NCBI RefSeq assembly: GCF_029968015.1
Contig: NZ_JASCIS010000004.1
Coordinates: forward strand, 186,001-250,000
Reading direction: 5' to 3'
DNA length: 64,000 nucleotides
DNA from: Streptomyces luteolus
GTDB taxonomy: Bacteria > Actinomycetota > Actinomycetes > Streptomycetales > Streptomycetaceae
This document shows, piece by piece, positions 1-8,415 of the stretch (positions within the stretch are counted from its first letter, which is position 1; the number at the start of each line of letters is the position of its first letter). A program made the translations under genes and the position numbers. Under the pieces are notes generated by a model. That model saw only the letters and a program-made list of their open reading frames with translations, did no database searches and was not told the origin of the DNA.

Positions 1-107
1 CCGAATACCGGCACCTGGCGCGCTTCGCCTTCTGTAAGGACCCCGACCTGCTGCGCCGCGCGGCCCGGGCCATCGCCTCGCCCTCCGCCGCACGAGCAAG
101 TCCGTGA
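1..107 (+). CDS. C-terminal fragment of a PLP-dependent class I/II aminotransferase-like protein
   Basis: Only the last 34 codons are in the window, read from base 3 to the TGA at 105-107. The peptide contains the segment RHLARFAFCKDPDLLRRAA. This resembles the extreme C-terminus of class I/II aminotransferases of the methionine/kynurenine type (pattern vRfaFcK followed by a leucine/alanine-rich helix). It lies 42 bases upstream of MTA phosphorylase on the same strand, so it is probably the preceding gene of the same operon. Transamination of ketomethylthiobutyrate would close the methionine salvage cycle, but other fold-type I PLP enzymes that cleave SAM share this C-terminus. The exact activity cannot be assigned from 34 residues. 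Confidence 0.5.
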   Translation, partial: EYRHLARFAFCKDPDLLRRAARAIASPSAARASP

Positions 108-149
108 CAAGCCCGATGCGACAACCGCGTACACAAAAGAGGAGATCAC

Positions 150-941
150 ATGACGACACCCCGCCCCGAGATCGGCATCATCGGGGGTTCCGGCCTGTAC
201 TCGCTGTTCACGCACGGCCGCGAAGAGATCCCCGACACCCCTTACGGCAGGGCCAGCGCCGAGGTGACCATCGGCGAACTGGCGGGCCGTCAAGTGGCGT
301 TCGTGCCCAGACACGGGCGGCACCACCAATACGCCCCGCACGTGATCAACTACCGGGCCAATCTCTGGTCGCTGCACACGCTGGGTGTACAGCGGGTGAT
401 CGGAGTCGGCGCAGTGGGCAGCCTGACTCCGTCGGTTCCCCCGGGCAGCCTCGTCATCCAGGATCAGCTGGTAGACCGCACGACGAGCCGTGTCCAGACG
501 TACTTCGACTGCCCGGACGTCGCCCACGCCTCATTCGCCGACCCCTACTGCCCGTCCGGCCGACGCACGGCCGTCCAGGCCGCCGAGAAGTCGGGCTGGC
601 CGCCGGTCGAGGGAGGAGTGCAGGTCGTCATCGAAGGGCCGCGCTTCTCCACCCGGGCGGAGTCACAGTGGTACGCCGCCCAAGGCTGGTCGACCATCGG
701 CATGACGGCCTACCCGGAGGTCGTGCTCGCCCGCGAACTGGGCCTGTGCTACACCCCCTTGTCGCTTGTCACTGATCTGGACGCGGGCGTCGAGGCAGGC
801 AGCGGCGTGACCCAGGACGACGTCATGGATGCGTTCGCAGCGAACCTGGGACGCCTGAATGCGGTGCTTGACGAGCTGGTCGCGTTGCTCCCCGGCGAGC
901 GCGACTGCGACTGCGCGTCCTTGAAGCCCGGCGTGATGTGA
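150..941 (+). CDS. mtnP: S-methyl-5'-thioadenosine phosphorylase
   Basis: A 263-residue cytosolic enzyme of the PNP/MTAP family. It phosphorolyses MTA to adenine and 5-methylthioribose-1-phosphate. The N-terminal phosphate-binding motif GIIGGSGLYSL starts at about residue 9. It is followed by PRHGRHHQYAPHVINYRANL, the GVGAVGSL strand, and the late segments EGPRFSTRAESQ, GMTAYPEVVLARE and VTDLDAG, which belong to the MTAP branch. Length is normal for the family. The ATG is preceded by AGGAG about 8 bases upstream. The neighbours metK and the downstream MtnA-APRT fusion act before and after it in the SAM/MTA cycle, which favours MTA over other nucleosides as substrate. Confidence 0.9.
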   Translation: MTTPRPEIGIIGGSGLYSLFTHGREEIPDTPYGRASAEVTIGELAGRQVAFVPRHGRHHQYAPHVINYRANLWSLHTLGVQRVIGVGAVGSLTPSVPPGSLVIQDQLVDRTTSRVQTYFDCPDVAHASFADPYCPSGRRTAVQAAEKSGWPPVEGGVQVVIEGPRFSTRAESQWYAAQGWSTIGMTAYPEVVLARELGLCYTPLSLVTDLDAGVEAGSGVTQDDVMDAFAANLGRLNAVLDELVALLPGERDCDCASLKPGVM

Positions 942-964
942 CCGGGCTCCGACAGCCATCCCAC

Positions 965-1003
965 GTTCAAGCAGCTGACGGCTGTTCAACGGTTCAAGCA
1001 GCT
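965..1003 (+). repeat. Direct repeat GTTCAAGCAGCT in the mtnP-metK gap
   Basis: The 12-mer GTTCAAGCAGCT occurs at 965-976 and again at 992-1003, a 27-base period. It fills most of the 73-base gap between the two genes, just before the AAGGA ribosome-binding site of metK. It may be a small duplication or a regulator site. Confidence 0.5.
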
Positions 1004-1014
1004 AAGGACACCCC

Positions 1015-2241
1015 ATGCCAAACTCCCGCCTGTTCACTTCGGAGTCTGTGACCGAGGGACACCCCGACAAGATCGCTGACCAGATCAGCGACACCATCCT
1101 CGACGCCCTGCTCCGTGAGGATCCAGCGTCCCGGGTCGCGGTCGAGACCCTGATCACGACCGGGCAGGTGCACGTCGCGGGCGAGGTGGCGACGTCCGCG
1201 TACGCCGATATCGCGACGCTGGTGCGCGAGAAGATCCTGGAGATCGGCTACGACTCGTCCGCCAAGGGCTTCGACGGCGCATCCTGCGGCGTCTCCGTCT
1301 CCATCGGCTCCCAGTCACCCGACATCGCGCAGGGCGTCGACACGGCGTACGAGAAGCGGGTCGAGGGTGCCGCCGCAGGTGCGGAGGGCGACGAGCTGGA
1401 CAAACAGGGCGCGGGCGACCAGGGCCTGATGTTCGGCTACGCCTCGAACGAGACCCCGAGCCTGATGCCACTGCCGATCCAACTCGCCCACCGGCTCTCG
1501 CAGCGGCTCACTCACGTACGCAAGGACGGCGCCCTTTCCTACCTGCGCCCCGACGGCAAGACCCAGGTCACCATCGAGTACGACGGCGACAGGGCTGTCC
1601 GCCTTGACACGGTCGTGGTGTCCACGCAGCACGCGGCCGACATCGACCTGCACTCGCTGCTCGCCCCGGACATCAGGGAGTTGGTGGTCGAGCCCGAGCT
1701 GGCAGCTCTGGAAGACGAGGGCGCCAAACTGGACATCGACGGCTACCGGCTCCTGGTGAACCCCACCGGCCGGTTCGAGATCGGCGGCCCGATGGGGGAC
1801 GCGGGCTTGACCGGCCGCAAGATCATCATCGATACGTACGGCGGCATGGCCCGGCACGGCGGTGGCGCATTTTCCGGCAAGGACCCGTCCAAGGTGGACC
1901 GCAGTGCCGCGTACGCGATGCGCTGGGTCGCCAAGAACGTGGTGGCCGCGGGCCTGGCCACGCGCTGCGAGGTCCAAGTGGCGTACGCCATCGGCAAGGC
2001 CGAGCCGGTCGGCCTGTTCGTGGAGACCTTCGGCACCGGCACGGTCGCGACCGGGGAGATCGAGGACGCCATCTCCGAGGTCTTCGACCTGCGCCCCGCC
2101 GCGATCATCCGCGACCTCGACCTGCTCCGCCCGATTTACTCCCAGACCGCGGCCTACGGCCACTTCGGCCGCGAACTGCCCGACTTCACCTGGGAGACCA
2201 CCGACCGCGTGGACGCGCTGCGCAGGGTCGCTGGTCTCTAG
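1015..2241 (+). CDS. metK: S-adenosylmethionine synthetase
   Basis: A 408-residue methionine adenosyltransferase that makes SAM from methionine and ATP. Diagnostic motifs are present: [14 protein letters not shown] near the N-terminus, [12 protein letters not shown] in the middle, and the phosphate-binding loop [19 protein letters not shown] toward the C-terminus. Length is normal. An AAGGA site lies 6-7 bases before the ATG. It is 73 bases downstream of mtnP on the same strand and probably co-transcribed. Because it sits on an apparent genomic island with MTA-recycling genes, it is more likely a second, pathway-dedicated copy than the housekeeping metK. That is inference; the rest of the genome is not visible. 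Confidence 0.93.
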   Translation: MPNSRLFTSESVTEGHPDKIADQISDTILDALLREDPASRVAVETLITTGQVHVAGEVATSAYADIATLVREKILEIGYDSSAKGFDGASCGVSVSIGSQSPDIAQGVDTAYEKRVEGAAAGAEGDELDKQGAGDQGLMFGYASNETPSLMPLPIQLAHRLSQRLTHVRKDGALSYLRPDGKTQVTIEYDGDRAVRLDTVVVSTQHAADIDLHSLLAPDIRELVVEPELAALEDEGAKLDIDGYRLLVNPTGRFEIGGPMGDAGLTGRKIIIDTYGGMARHGGGAFSGKDPSKVDRSAAYAMRWVAKNVVAAGLATRCEVQVAYAIGKAEPVGLFVETFGTGTVATGEIEDAISEVFDLRPAAIIRDLDLLRPIYSQTAAYGHFGRELPDFTWETTDRVDALRRVAGL

Positions 2242-2384
2242 AGTCCAGCTCCCCGATCGCTGCGGCGAGCAGGCCTGGCATGCGTGCTCGCCGCAGCGGT
2301 GTCCGGTACGCAGGCCCGGCGGTATGCGAACCGAGGCCGGCGAGCCAGGACCGGGTGCCCAAGCGCAACTCCGGCAGGCAGATG

Positions 2385-2423
2385 GAACGTTCCGTCTATG
2401 CAGGAGATAGAACGGTCCGTATA
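2385..2423 (+). promoter_or_regulatory. Tandem operator in front of the TetR gene
   Basis: Two near-identical copies of GAACGkTCCGTmTA lie at 2385-2398 (GAACGTTCCGTCTA) and 2410-2423 (GAACGGTCCGTATA), 25 bases apart. Each has a dyad core (GGAACGTTCC; ACGGTCCGT). The second ends four bases before the ATG of the TetR gene. Two dyads on one face of the helix directly upstream of a TetR gene fit an autoregulatory operator. Confidence 0.7.
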
Positions 2424-2426
2424 GTC

Positions 2427-3053
2427 ATGGCTATGACGCTGCACTTCGAGCCGGCACCCCGGCCCTCCGCACGGAGCCGCCTGCTTGCCGCCGCCGACGA
2501 CCTCTTCTACGCGCACGGCGTGGATGCCACCGGAGTGGATGCCATCATCGAGGCCGCCGACGTGGCCCGCATGACGTTCTACAAACACTTCCGCGGCAAA
2601 GACGCCCTGGTCGTCGCGTACTTGGAGCAGCGTGACGCCCGCTGGCGGCGACTCCTTGCGGAGACGTGCAACGCTGCGGGGCCGCAGCCGCAAGCTCGCA
2701 TCCGCGCGGTGTTCGACGCGCTGGCGACTTGCCACAGTGAGCCGGGATTCCGCGGATGCTCCTTCGCCAACGCCGCGGCCGAGCTGGCCCACCGGGATCA
2801 TCCTGCGCGCGCGATCGTGCAGGGCCACAAGGAGGCGCTCCGCGCGGACCTGGCCCGATTCGTCGACGAGGCCGAGTTCCTGGCCGTCGACGAGCTGGTC
2901 GATGTGCTGCTCATCCTCTACGAGGGCGCGAGCACCACCCAGGCACTCGGAACGGTCACCGACGCTATCGCCAAAGCCCAGGCCACCGTGGACCGGCTCC
3001 TCGACTCCTGGCCGAAGAACAACCCCGCGGCGGCCGGCCGGCCGACGAGCTGA
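2427..3053 (+). CDS. TetR/AcrR family transcriptional regulator
   Basis: A 208-residue one-component repressor. The N-terminal helix-turn-helix (about residues 15-60) reads RSRLLAAADDLFYAHG, VDAIIEAADV, MTFYKHFRGKDALV. The C-terminal ligand-binding half contains a cysteine-bearing segment (GFRGCSFANAAAEL) typical of the TetR_C subfamily that senses small electrophilic or hydrophobic ligands. The ATG at 2427 is chosen because the open frame upstream is non-coding in character and carries the operator; ATG 2433 is an alternative. The MFS transporter gene starts 111 bases downstream on the same strand, so the likely job is ligand-controlled efflux. Confidence 0.88.
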   Translation: MAMTLHFEPAPRPSARSRLLAAADDLFYAHGVDATGVDAIIEAADVARMTFYKHFRGKDALVVAYLEQRDARWRRLLAETCNAAGPQPQARIRAVFDALATCHSEPGFRGCSFANAAAELAHRDHPARAIVQGHKEALRADLARFVDEAEFLAVDELVDVLLILYEGASTTQALGTVTDAIAKAQATVDRLLDSWPKNNPAAAGRPTS

Positions 3054-3164
3054 GCCGCGCCGACGCATCACATTGCCACCTCAGGTGCGCCGCTCCGACG
3101 AGCCGCGTCGCGGTGTGAGGTGCGCCGGATCAACGCAGCCTCTTCAGGGAAGGCCCAACCCGCA

Positions 3165-4424
3165 ATGACCAAGCGCAATCCGCGACTTTCCGTCGCGTGG
3201 AAAGTCGGTATCGCCGGAGTCGCGGCTCAGGGGGTGACCTTCGGGTTCGCCCGCTACGGATACGGCCTCTTCCTGCCCGAGATACGCGACCAGTTCCAGC
3301 TGTCGGTCTCCCTTGTGGGAGCGATCGGCAGTGCCACGTACGTCAGCTATCTGGCCGCCCTGATGCTCGTCGGTGCCCTCTCGGGGAAATTCGGCCCGCG
3401 GCCTCTGGTCATCGCCGGAGGGCTGTCAGCCGCGGGCGGCATGCTCCTTGTGGCATACGCCCAGGGAACGGGCATGCTGGTGATCGGCCTCGTCATGGCC
3501 GGCCTGAGCCCAGGGTTCGCCTGGGCACCCTATTCCGACGCGGTGGACCGGATGGTTCCGGAACGGCAGCGCGAACGCGTCATGGCGCTGATCCCCAGCG
3601 GCACGGCCTTCGCCGTGATCATTGCCGGGCCGCTGGCCGTCGTCGCCAAGGGGCCCGCCTGGCAGTACGCATGGACGGCCTTCGCCGCGGCAGCGCTTGC
3701 GGTGACCCTTTACAACGCCCGCATTCTGCCCGGCGGACCGCACCGGCAGCCCCCGGTGGCGCGTCAACAGCGCCTCGGTCTGCGCTGGTTCGCCCGCCGG
3801 CCTGCCATTCCGCTGTACTCCACTGCCCTGGTGTACGGCCTGATCGGAGCGGTCTACTGGACCTTCGCCGTGGACGCTGTCTCGCAGAACTTCGCCGAGG
3901 ACGATCCCACCGGGCCGCTCTTCTGGACCCTAATGGGCCTCGCCGGGACCGCGGGGGTGTTCACCGGAAACCTGATGGAGCGTCTGGGACAGCGCCGGAC
4001 ACAGGCGCTGCTGTTCCTTTCGATGGCCGTGGCCATCGCGCTCCTGGGGGTGGCGCCGGGGACGATCCCGGTGGTGGTGACCTCGGCCGTGCTGTACGGC
4101 CCTGCCTTCATGGCCGGTTCGGGACTGCTGGCCGTCTGGAGTTACAAAGTGTTCCCCGAGAAGCCGTCCACCGGCTTCAGCTCGACCGTGTTCTTCCTCG
4201 GCATCGGCACCATCATCGGCCCTGCCGCACTGGGCGCCTTCGCCGACCGCTTCAGCATGAGCGCGGCCTTCCTGCTGACCGCCGGCATCGCCCTCCTGAC
4301 GCTGTTCGCAAGGCCCGTCAAGGAGACGCGTCCAGTCGTCCTTGAGGGCGGATGCAGCGCGGATTCCGTACCCGATTCTGTAACCAGCGAAGAAGGCAGC
4401 CGCCGCTCGGGAATACGCGGCTGA
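3165..4424 (+). CDS. MFS transporter, YbfB/YjiJ type
   Basis: A 419-residue integral membrane protein with about 12 hydrophobic segments. The N-terminal stretch VTFGFARYGYGLFLPEIRDQ matches the YbfB/YjiJ branch of the major facilitator superfamily (uncharacterised exporters or importers), and a GALSGKFGPRPLV loop follows TM2. The ATG at 3165 is preferred to GTG 3120, because the 15 residues between them look non-coding. It is probably controlled by the TetR regulator upstream. In a biosynthetic island it could export the product or handle a precursor; the substrate is unknown. Confidence 0.85.
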   Translation: MTKRNPRLSVAWKVGIAGVAAQGVTFGFARYGYGLFLPEIRDQFQLSVSLVGAIGSATYVSYLAALMLVGALSGKFGPRPLVIAGGLSAAGGMLLVAYAQGTGMLVIGLVMAGLSPGFAWAPYSDAVDRMVPERQRERVMALIPSGTAFAVIIAGPLAVVAKGPAWQYAWTAFAAAALAVTLYNARILPGGPHRQPPVARQQRLGLRWFARRPAIPLYSTALVYGLIGAVYWTFAVDAVSQNFAEDDPTGPLFWTLMGLAGTAGVFTGNLMERLGQRRTQALLFLSMAVAIALLGVAPGTIPVVVTSAVLYGPAFMAGSGLLAVWSYKVFPEKPSTGFSSTVFFLGIGTIIGPAALGAFADRFSMSAAFLLTAGIALLTLFARPVKETRPVVLEGGCSADSVPDSVTSEEGSRRSGIRG

Positions 4425-4524
4425 CACCATGACCGGCCGTCCATTCTGGTCGGCGTTCCGGCCTGTTCGGGCGCTGCACGCAAGGACTGCAAGGCATCCC
4501 GCAACTTCTGAGGAGGGGAATGTG

Positions 4525-4725
4525 GTGCGGAATTTTCTCCGTGTTATCTTCCGGTTCGTCATGGACGTGGCGCATGGCATAAACGAGGGTAATGCGATCC
4601 GGCACGGGGTGAGGCCGGTTCCGCGGAATACACGTCGCAGGAACATGGCATACGCGGACCCCCGCGAGGCAGACGGTCGAGGTGTCGGCGAAGCAACCGC
4701 ACAGCGGTCGGGCATCTTACCTTGA
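4525..4725 (+). CDS. Small hypothetical protein
   Basis: A 66-codon frame starting at GTG 4525, or at GTG 4522 immediately before it. It is preceded by a near-perfect Shine-Dalgarno AGGAGGGG at 4511-4518. The protein begins with a short amphipathic/hydrophobic stretch (VRNFLRVIFRFVMDVAHGIN) and continues hydrophilic and basic. One TTA codon sits near the end. I do not recognise it. Third-position GC is lower than in the neighbours, so it is either a horizontally acquired small protein or chance. The ribosome-binding site is its main support. Confidence 0.4.
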   Translation: MRNFLRVIFRFVMDVAHGINEGNAIRHGVRPVPRNTRRRNMAYADPREADGRGVGEATAQRSGILP

Positions 4726-4992
4726 AAAGGTCAGCCCCGACGGGGAATTGACGAACTTTGGCACGTGGCCTCTACGGCTTGCACGCTGTCCAGGAGTGAC
4801 GGAATCGGGCCACGCGTGGCCGATGGGCGACCTCCCACATTGGCCCCGCCGCAGGCCTGATATCCACTCACCCGCTACTTCGACACCCTTTTCGCTAGGT
4901 GGAATTTCAGCGCGGATTAATTCAGGCATACTCCACCTATCGGACCCCGAGCATGGTGTGGCGCAATCAATTTATTGACCATGGAGGCCGTG

Positions 4993-5088
4993 GTGAATAT
5001 GCTGATTGAGCTTGCTCGGATGTTGGGGAAGAATCCTTCGGAGGGTGCGGCCCTGTTGTCCACCCTGAGGAGACTGCGTGATAGTTAA
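4993..5088 (+). CDS. Small leader-like ORF overlapping the SARP start
   Basis: A 31-codon frame from GTG 4993 to TAA 5086-5088. GGAGG at 4983-4987 is five bases upstream; ATG 4999 is an alternative start, and an in-frame ATG at 4981 would give 35 codons. It encodes a short helical peptide containing MLIELARMLGKNPSEGAALL. Its last codons overlap the GTG start of the SARP gene (5078) by 11 bases in another frame, a geometry that would allow translational coupling. No similarity is recognised. Confidence 0.45.
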   Translation: MNMLIELARMLGKNPSEGAALLSTLRRLRDS

Positions 5089-5899
5089 TATTCTCGGCCC
5101 CCTTGAAGTAAGCGATGAAGGGGTCTGCCTGCTTCCCTCGGCACCCAAGACGCGTCAACTCTTAGCCCTTTTCCTGCTGCGCAACGGCGCCCCGGTCTCG
5201 GTGGCGATGTGCCTGGAGGAGCTGTGGGGGCCGAGGAGCCCACGCAGCGCCATTCAGAGCCTCCACACGCGTGTGCTGCACATCAGGCAGACGCTGGCCG
5301 CTTCCCCCCTTATCGGTTCACAGGAGCGGGCCAAGCGGGTATTGAGCACCGCGCACCGTGCGTACGTCCTGCGTGCTGAAAAGGAAGACTTCGACCTCAG
5401 CCGCCTCGAAGACAACGTTGCCGCGTCCCGCGACGCCGCAGCCGTGGGAGACGACCGGGCAGTCAGCACCGCCCTGCGTGCGGCCATCCGACTGTGGCGT
5501 GGCCCCACGCTCTCCGACATCAACCTGGGCCCCTACCTCCGTGCGCGCGTCACCGGTCTGGAAGAGCAGCGCCTGACCCTCACCGATCAGTGCATAGAAG
5601 CCGAGCTGCGCCTCGGCCTGCACCACGAACTCCTTGCTGAACTCGGCCAATTGACAGCCGAGTACCCCACATACGAGAACTTCCACGCGCAATACATGCT
5701 CGCTCTCTACCGGTCCGGGCGAGCGGCGCGGGCGCTCGGCGTCTACCACGCGCTGAGGGGGCGACTCAGGACGGAGCTGGGCATTGAGCCCTCTCCGCGG
5801 CTGCGCGAGATCCAGACGGCGATCCTCAACGCCGACCCCGAACTCACGGTCGCGCCCTCCCACGGGCGCGGGCTCTCCCTCGACATGTTCAGTGCCTGA
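5078..5899 (+). CDS. SARP family transcriptional activator (with a TTA codon)
   Basis: A 273-residue Streptomyces antibiotic regulatory protein of the small AfsR/DnrI/RedD type. An OmpR-like winged-helix domain lies at about residues 5-90 (ILGPLEV, KTRQLLALFLLRNG, ELWGPRSPRSAIQSLHTRV). A BTAD TPR-like domain follows at about 95-245 (FDLSRLEDNV, LWRGPTLSDI, LEEQRLTLTDQCIEAELRLG, LYRSGRAARALGVY, LGIEPSPRL). Codon 29 is TTA (5162-5164), so translation should depend on the bldA tRNA. GTG 5078 is supported by GAGGAGA upstream. It lies 26 bases before the MtnA-APRT gene and probably shares its transcript. Such activators switch on natural-product clusters. Confidence 0.9.
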   Translation: MIVNILGPLEVSDEGVCLLPSAPKTRQLLALFLLRNGAPVSVAMCLEELWGPRSPRSAIQSLHTRVLHIRQTLAASPLIGSQERAKRVLSTAHRAYVLRAEKEDFDLSRLEDNVAASRDAAAVGDDRAVSTALRAAIRLWRGPTLSDINLGPYLRARVTGLEEQRLTLTDQCIEAELRLGLHHELLAELGQLTAEYPTYENFHAQYMLALYRSGRAARALGVYHALRGRLRTELGIEPSPRLREIQTAILNADPELTVAPSHGRGLSLDMFSA

Positions 5900-5925
5900 C
5901 AACGCGGTCGAAAGGACTCACCTCC

Positions 5926-7440
5926 GTGGAACGGTCCATCACCTGGGACGACGGCGCCATCCGGACGCTCGATCAGCGTGCTCTGCCCGACGAACACCGC
6001 ACGCTGCGACTGACGACGATCGACGAACTCATCGAAGCCATAGCCACCTTGGCGATACGGGGCGCGCCGGCCATCGGCGTGGCCGGCGCGCTCGGCGTGG
6101 CTCTCGCCGCTCGGCTCCACACCGTGGACGGCAGGTTGGACGAGACCGCCGTACTGGCGGATGCCAAGCGCATCGCCACGGCCCGGCCGACCGCCGTCAA
6201 CCTCACCTGGGCAGTCGAGCGGGCGCTCTTCCGGCTTCCTCAGGGCGCGGACGCAGTACTCGACGAGGCGCTCGCCATGCTCGACGGGGACGAGCGCACC
6301 CACCGCGCCGCCTCTCGAAGAGCGGCGGACCTGCTGCGACAGCAGTGCGGCAAGGGCCCGCTGCGCATCTTGACGCACTGCAACACCGGGCGCCTCGCCA
6401 CCACGGCATGGGGCACGGCTCTGGGTACCATCCGCGAACTGGCAGCCTCCGGTGAGGTGCAGGAGGTCATCGTCGGCGAGACCCGTCCGCTGTTGCAGGG
6501 TGCGCGACTGACGGCCTGGGAACTGGTCGAGGACGGCATTCCGCATCGCCTGTGCGTGGACTCCGCCAGCGCGTGGGCCATCGCCTCCGGATTGGTGGAC
6601 TGCGTCGTCGTGGGCGCCGACCGGATCACCACGCGAGGGGACGTGGCGAACAAGATCGGTACATATGCGCTCGCCGTGGCTGCGCAGCGGGCCGGCATCC
6701 CCTTTGTGGTCGTGGCGCCCGAATCCACTGTGGACGAGAGGCTCCTCGACGGCTCCGGGATCATGATCGAGGAGCGAGCGAGCGACGAGGTCACCCACCA
6801 CGGCGGCCGCCGCATGGCCCCTGAGGCGACGCCGGTCTTCAACCCGGCGTTCGACGTGACTCCGTCGGACCTGGTCACTGCGGTCGTCACCGAATCGCGG
6901 ATCCTGGTGCCCGGCGGCGACCTGGCGGACCGCATAGCCGCGTGCACCCGGGTCGTGCCGGACTTCCCCACAGCCGGGGTGAGCTTCCAGGACCTCGGCC
7001 CCGTCTACGCCGACGCGACACTCGTCCGCGACACGGCGGCCGCGATGCACCGGGCCTTCCAGGGGCGGTTCGACTCCGTGCTGGCCCTGGAGGCGCGCGG
7101 ATTTCCCCTGGGCGCCGTCGTGGCACAGCGGGCCGGAACCCCGCTGGTACTCGCCCGCAAACCCGGCAAACTGCCGGGGACTGTGGACTCCGTGCAGTAC
7201 GGACTCGAATACGGCAGCGACCGCCTGGAGACCCAGTCCGGTGCACTCACTCCAGGCGCACACGTGCTGGTTGTTGACGACGTACTGGCCACCGGCGGCA
7301 CCTTGGAGGCCGCAGCTCGACTGGTGGAACGAAGCGGCGCGCGGGTCAGCGGACTGGCCACGGTCCTCGAACTCACCGCACTCGGGGGCCGCGAGAAGCT
7401 GGCCGCCCACGAAGTGTTCGCGGCGCGTCACGTGACCTGA
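5926..7440 (+). CDS. Fused methylthioribose-1-phosphate isomerase and adenine phosphoribosyltransferase
   Basis: A 504-residue bifunctional protein. Residues 1-335 are MtnA (aldose-ketose isomerase, eIF2B-like fold): RGAPAIGVAGALGVALAAR at 45-63, the catalytic cysteine in THCNTG (Cys152), and the catalytic aspartate in VVVGADRI (Asp232) followed by NKIGTY. Residues 340-504 are adenine phosphoribosyltransferase: VPDFPTAGVSFQDLGP at 344-359, ARGFPLGAVVA at 390-400, RKPGKLPG at 411-418, and the PRPP-binding loop VLVVDDVLATGG at 447-458. Both active sites look intact. MTA phosphorylase (mtnP, same cluster) yields the two substrates, methylthioribose-1-P and adenine. GTG start with AAAGGA upstream. 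Confidence 0.92.
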   Translation: MERSITWDDGAIRTLDQRALPDEHRTLRLTTIDELIEAIATLAIRGAPAIGVAGALGVALAARLHTVDGRLDETAVLADAKRIATARPTAVNLTWAVERALFRLPQGADAVLDEALAMLDGDERTHRAASRRAADLLRQQCGKGPLRILTHCNTGRLATTAWGTALGTIRELAASGEVQEVIVGETRPLLQGARLTAWELVEDGIPHRLCVDSASAWAIASGLVDCVVVGADRITTRGDVANKIGTYALAVAAQRAGIPFVVVAPESTVDERLLDGSGIMIEERASDEVTHHGGRRMAPEATPVFNPAFDVTPSDLVTAVVTESRILVPGGDLADRIAACTRVVPDFPTAGVSFQDLGPVYADATLVRDTAAAMHRAFQGRFDSVLALEARGFPLGAVVAQRAGTPLVLARKPGKLPGTVDSVQYGLEYGSDRLETQSGALTPGAHVLVVDDVLATGGTLEAAARLVERSGARVSGLATVLELTALGGREKLAAHEVFAARHVT

Positions 7441-7442
7441 TG

Positions 7443-8415
7443 TCGGCGTACCGTCGAACTCCCGCGCGACCAGCCGTGATCCGTTTCTGGAGTTTCAGGT
7501 CCGTGATCCGGCCTTCGTTGACGCCGGAGTTGAGCGGGGTGGTGATGCCTTGTACGACTGCGGCCTGGTCCTCGCGGAGGGACTTGGCGAGGTCGGCCAG
7601 GGCCGGGAGGTTCGAGGCCGTGAGGTGATCGAGCCAGTCCGGTAGCGGAGCGGCGTCGCGAGTGTCGAGCATGGCCGCGAACTGCCGTACGAAGTCGTGG
7701 GCTTGGTCCAGTTCCGGGCGGTGCGAGATGAGTCGCCGAAGTGCCTCGGTGGCATGCAGGCCTCGCCGGGACGGTGTGGTGGTGGTCCAGCGGGCGACCT
7801 GTCGGGGCGAAAGCGGCCGCTCGCGTGGGGTGTCGATCGGCAGACCACGGCGCAGAGGCGCGATGGCCATTTTGACTCGCTGGTAGGGCCCCAGGTAGCC
7901 CTTGGCGACGATCTCCTGGTGCAGCACCGTCGTGGTGTGCTCGCCTTCTTCCAGCGTTGACGCAGATACTCCAGGTACGGATCGAGGCGCGTGGACCGGC
8001 GGGGCGGGGTTCGGCGTACGCAGCCCTGCCAGGAGGCAGCCTGTGCGTACTTGGCCACGGTGCGGCGGTTCAGTCCCAGCTCGCGGGCGACCGCGCTGAG
8101 CGGGCGGCCGGTACCGGAGACCGCGTGCACTGCCTCGAACAGCGGCTTGGCGTGGCGGCGAGCAGGAGAATCAACCAGCTCGAATGGTTCCACCGACGGT
8201 GGTGAGACAGTTTCGGTTTCAGGTACTGCGGCGGACAGGCAGCAGCGGTGCGCGGCGGCAATGTCCGCGACCCGTTTCGACAGCCCTTGCCAGAGGTGAA
8301 GGCGGTCGCTGACCTGTACCGGGCCCGGGACGCCGTCGCTGATGCCCTGCCGGTAGACCAGCGAGCCGTCCCGGCACGCGACCTCAACCACACCGAGAAG
8401 TAGCGACTCCAGCAT
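7443..8415 (-). pseudogene. ISL3-family transposase, truncated and frameshifted
   Basis: The minus-strand frame from 8415 gives VVEVACRDGSLVYRQGI, VQVSDRLHLWQGL, then HTH-like LSAVARELGLNRRTVAKYAQ. Near 7945 the homology shifts to another frame, which continues with HQEIVAKGYLGPYQRVKM, LSPRQVAR, FAAMLDTRD, LADLAKSLREDQAAVVQGI and GVNEGRITDLKLQKR down to about 7455. Together these match the middle and C-terminal parts of actinobacterial ISL3 transposases. The N-terminal zinc finger is missing, there is at least one frameshift, and no terminal inverted repeats were found. It is a dead insertion sequence next to the tRNA-derived attachment site. Confidence 0.82.
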
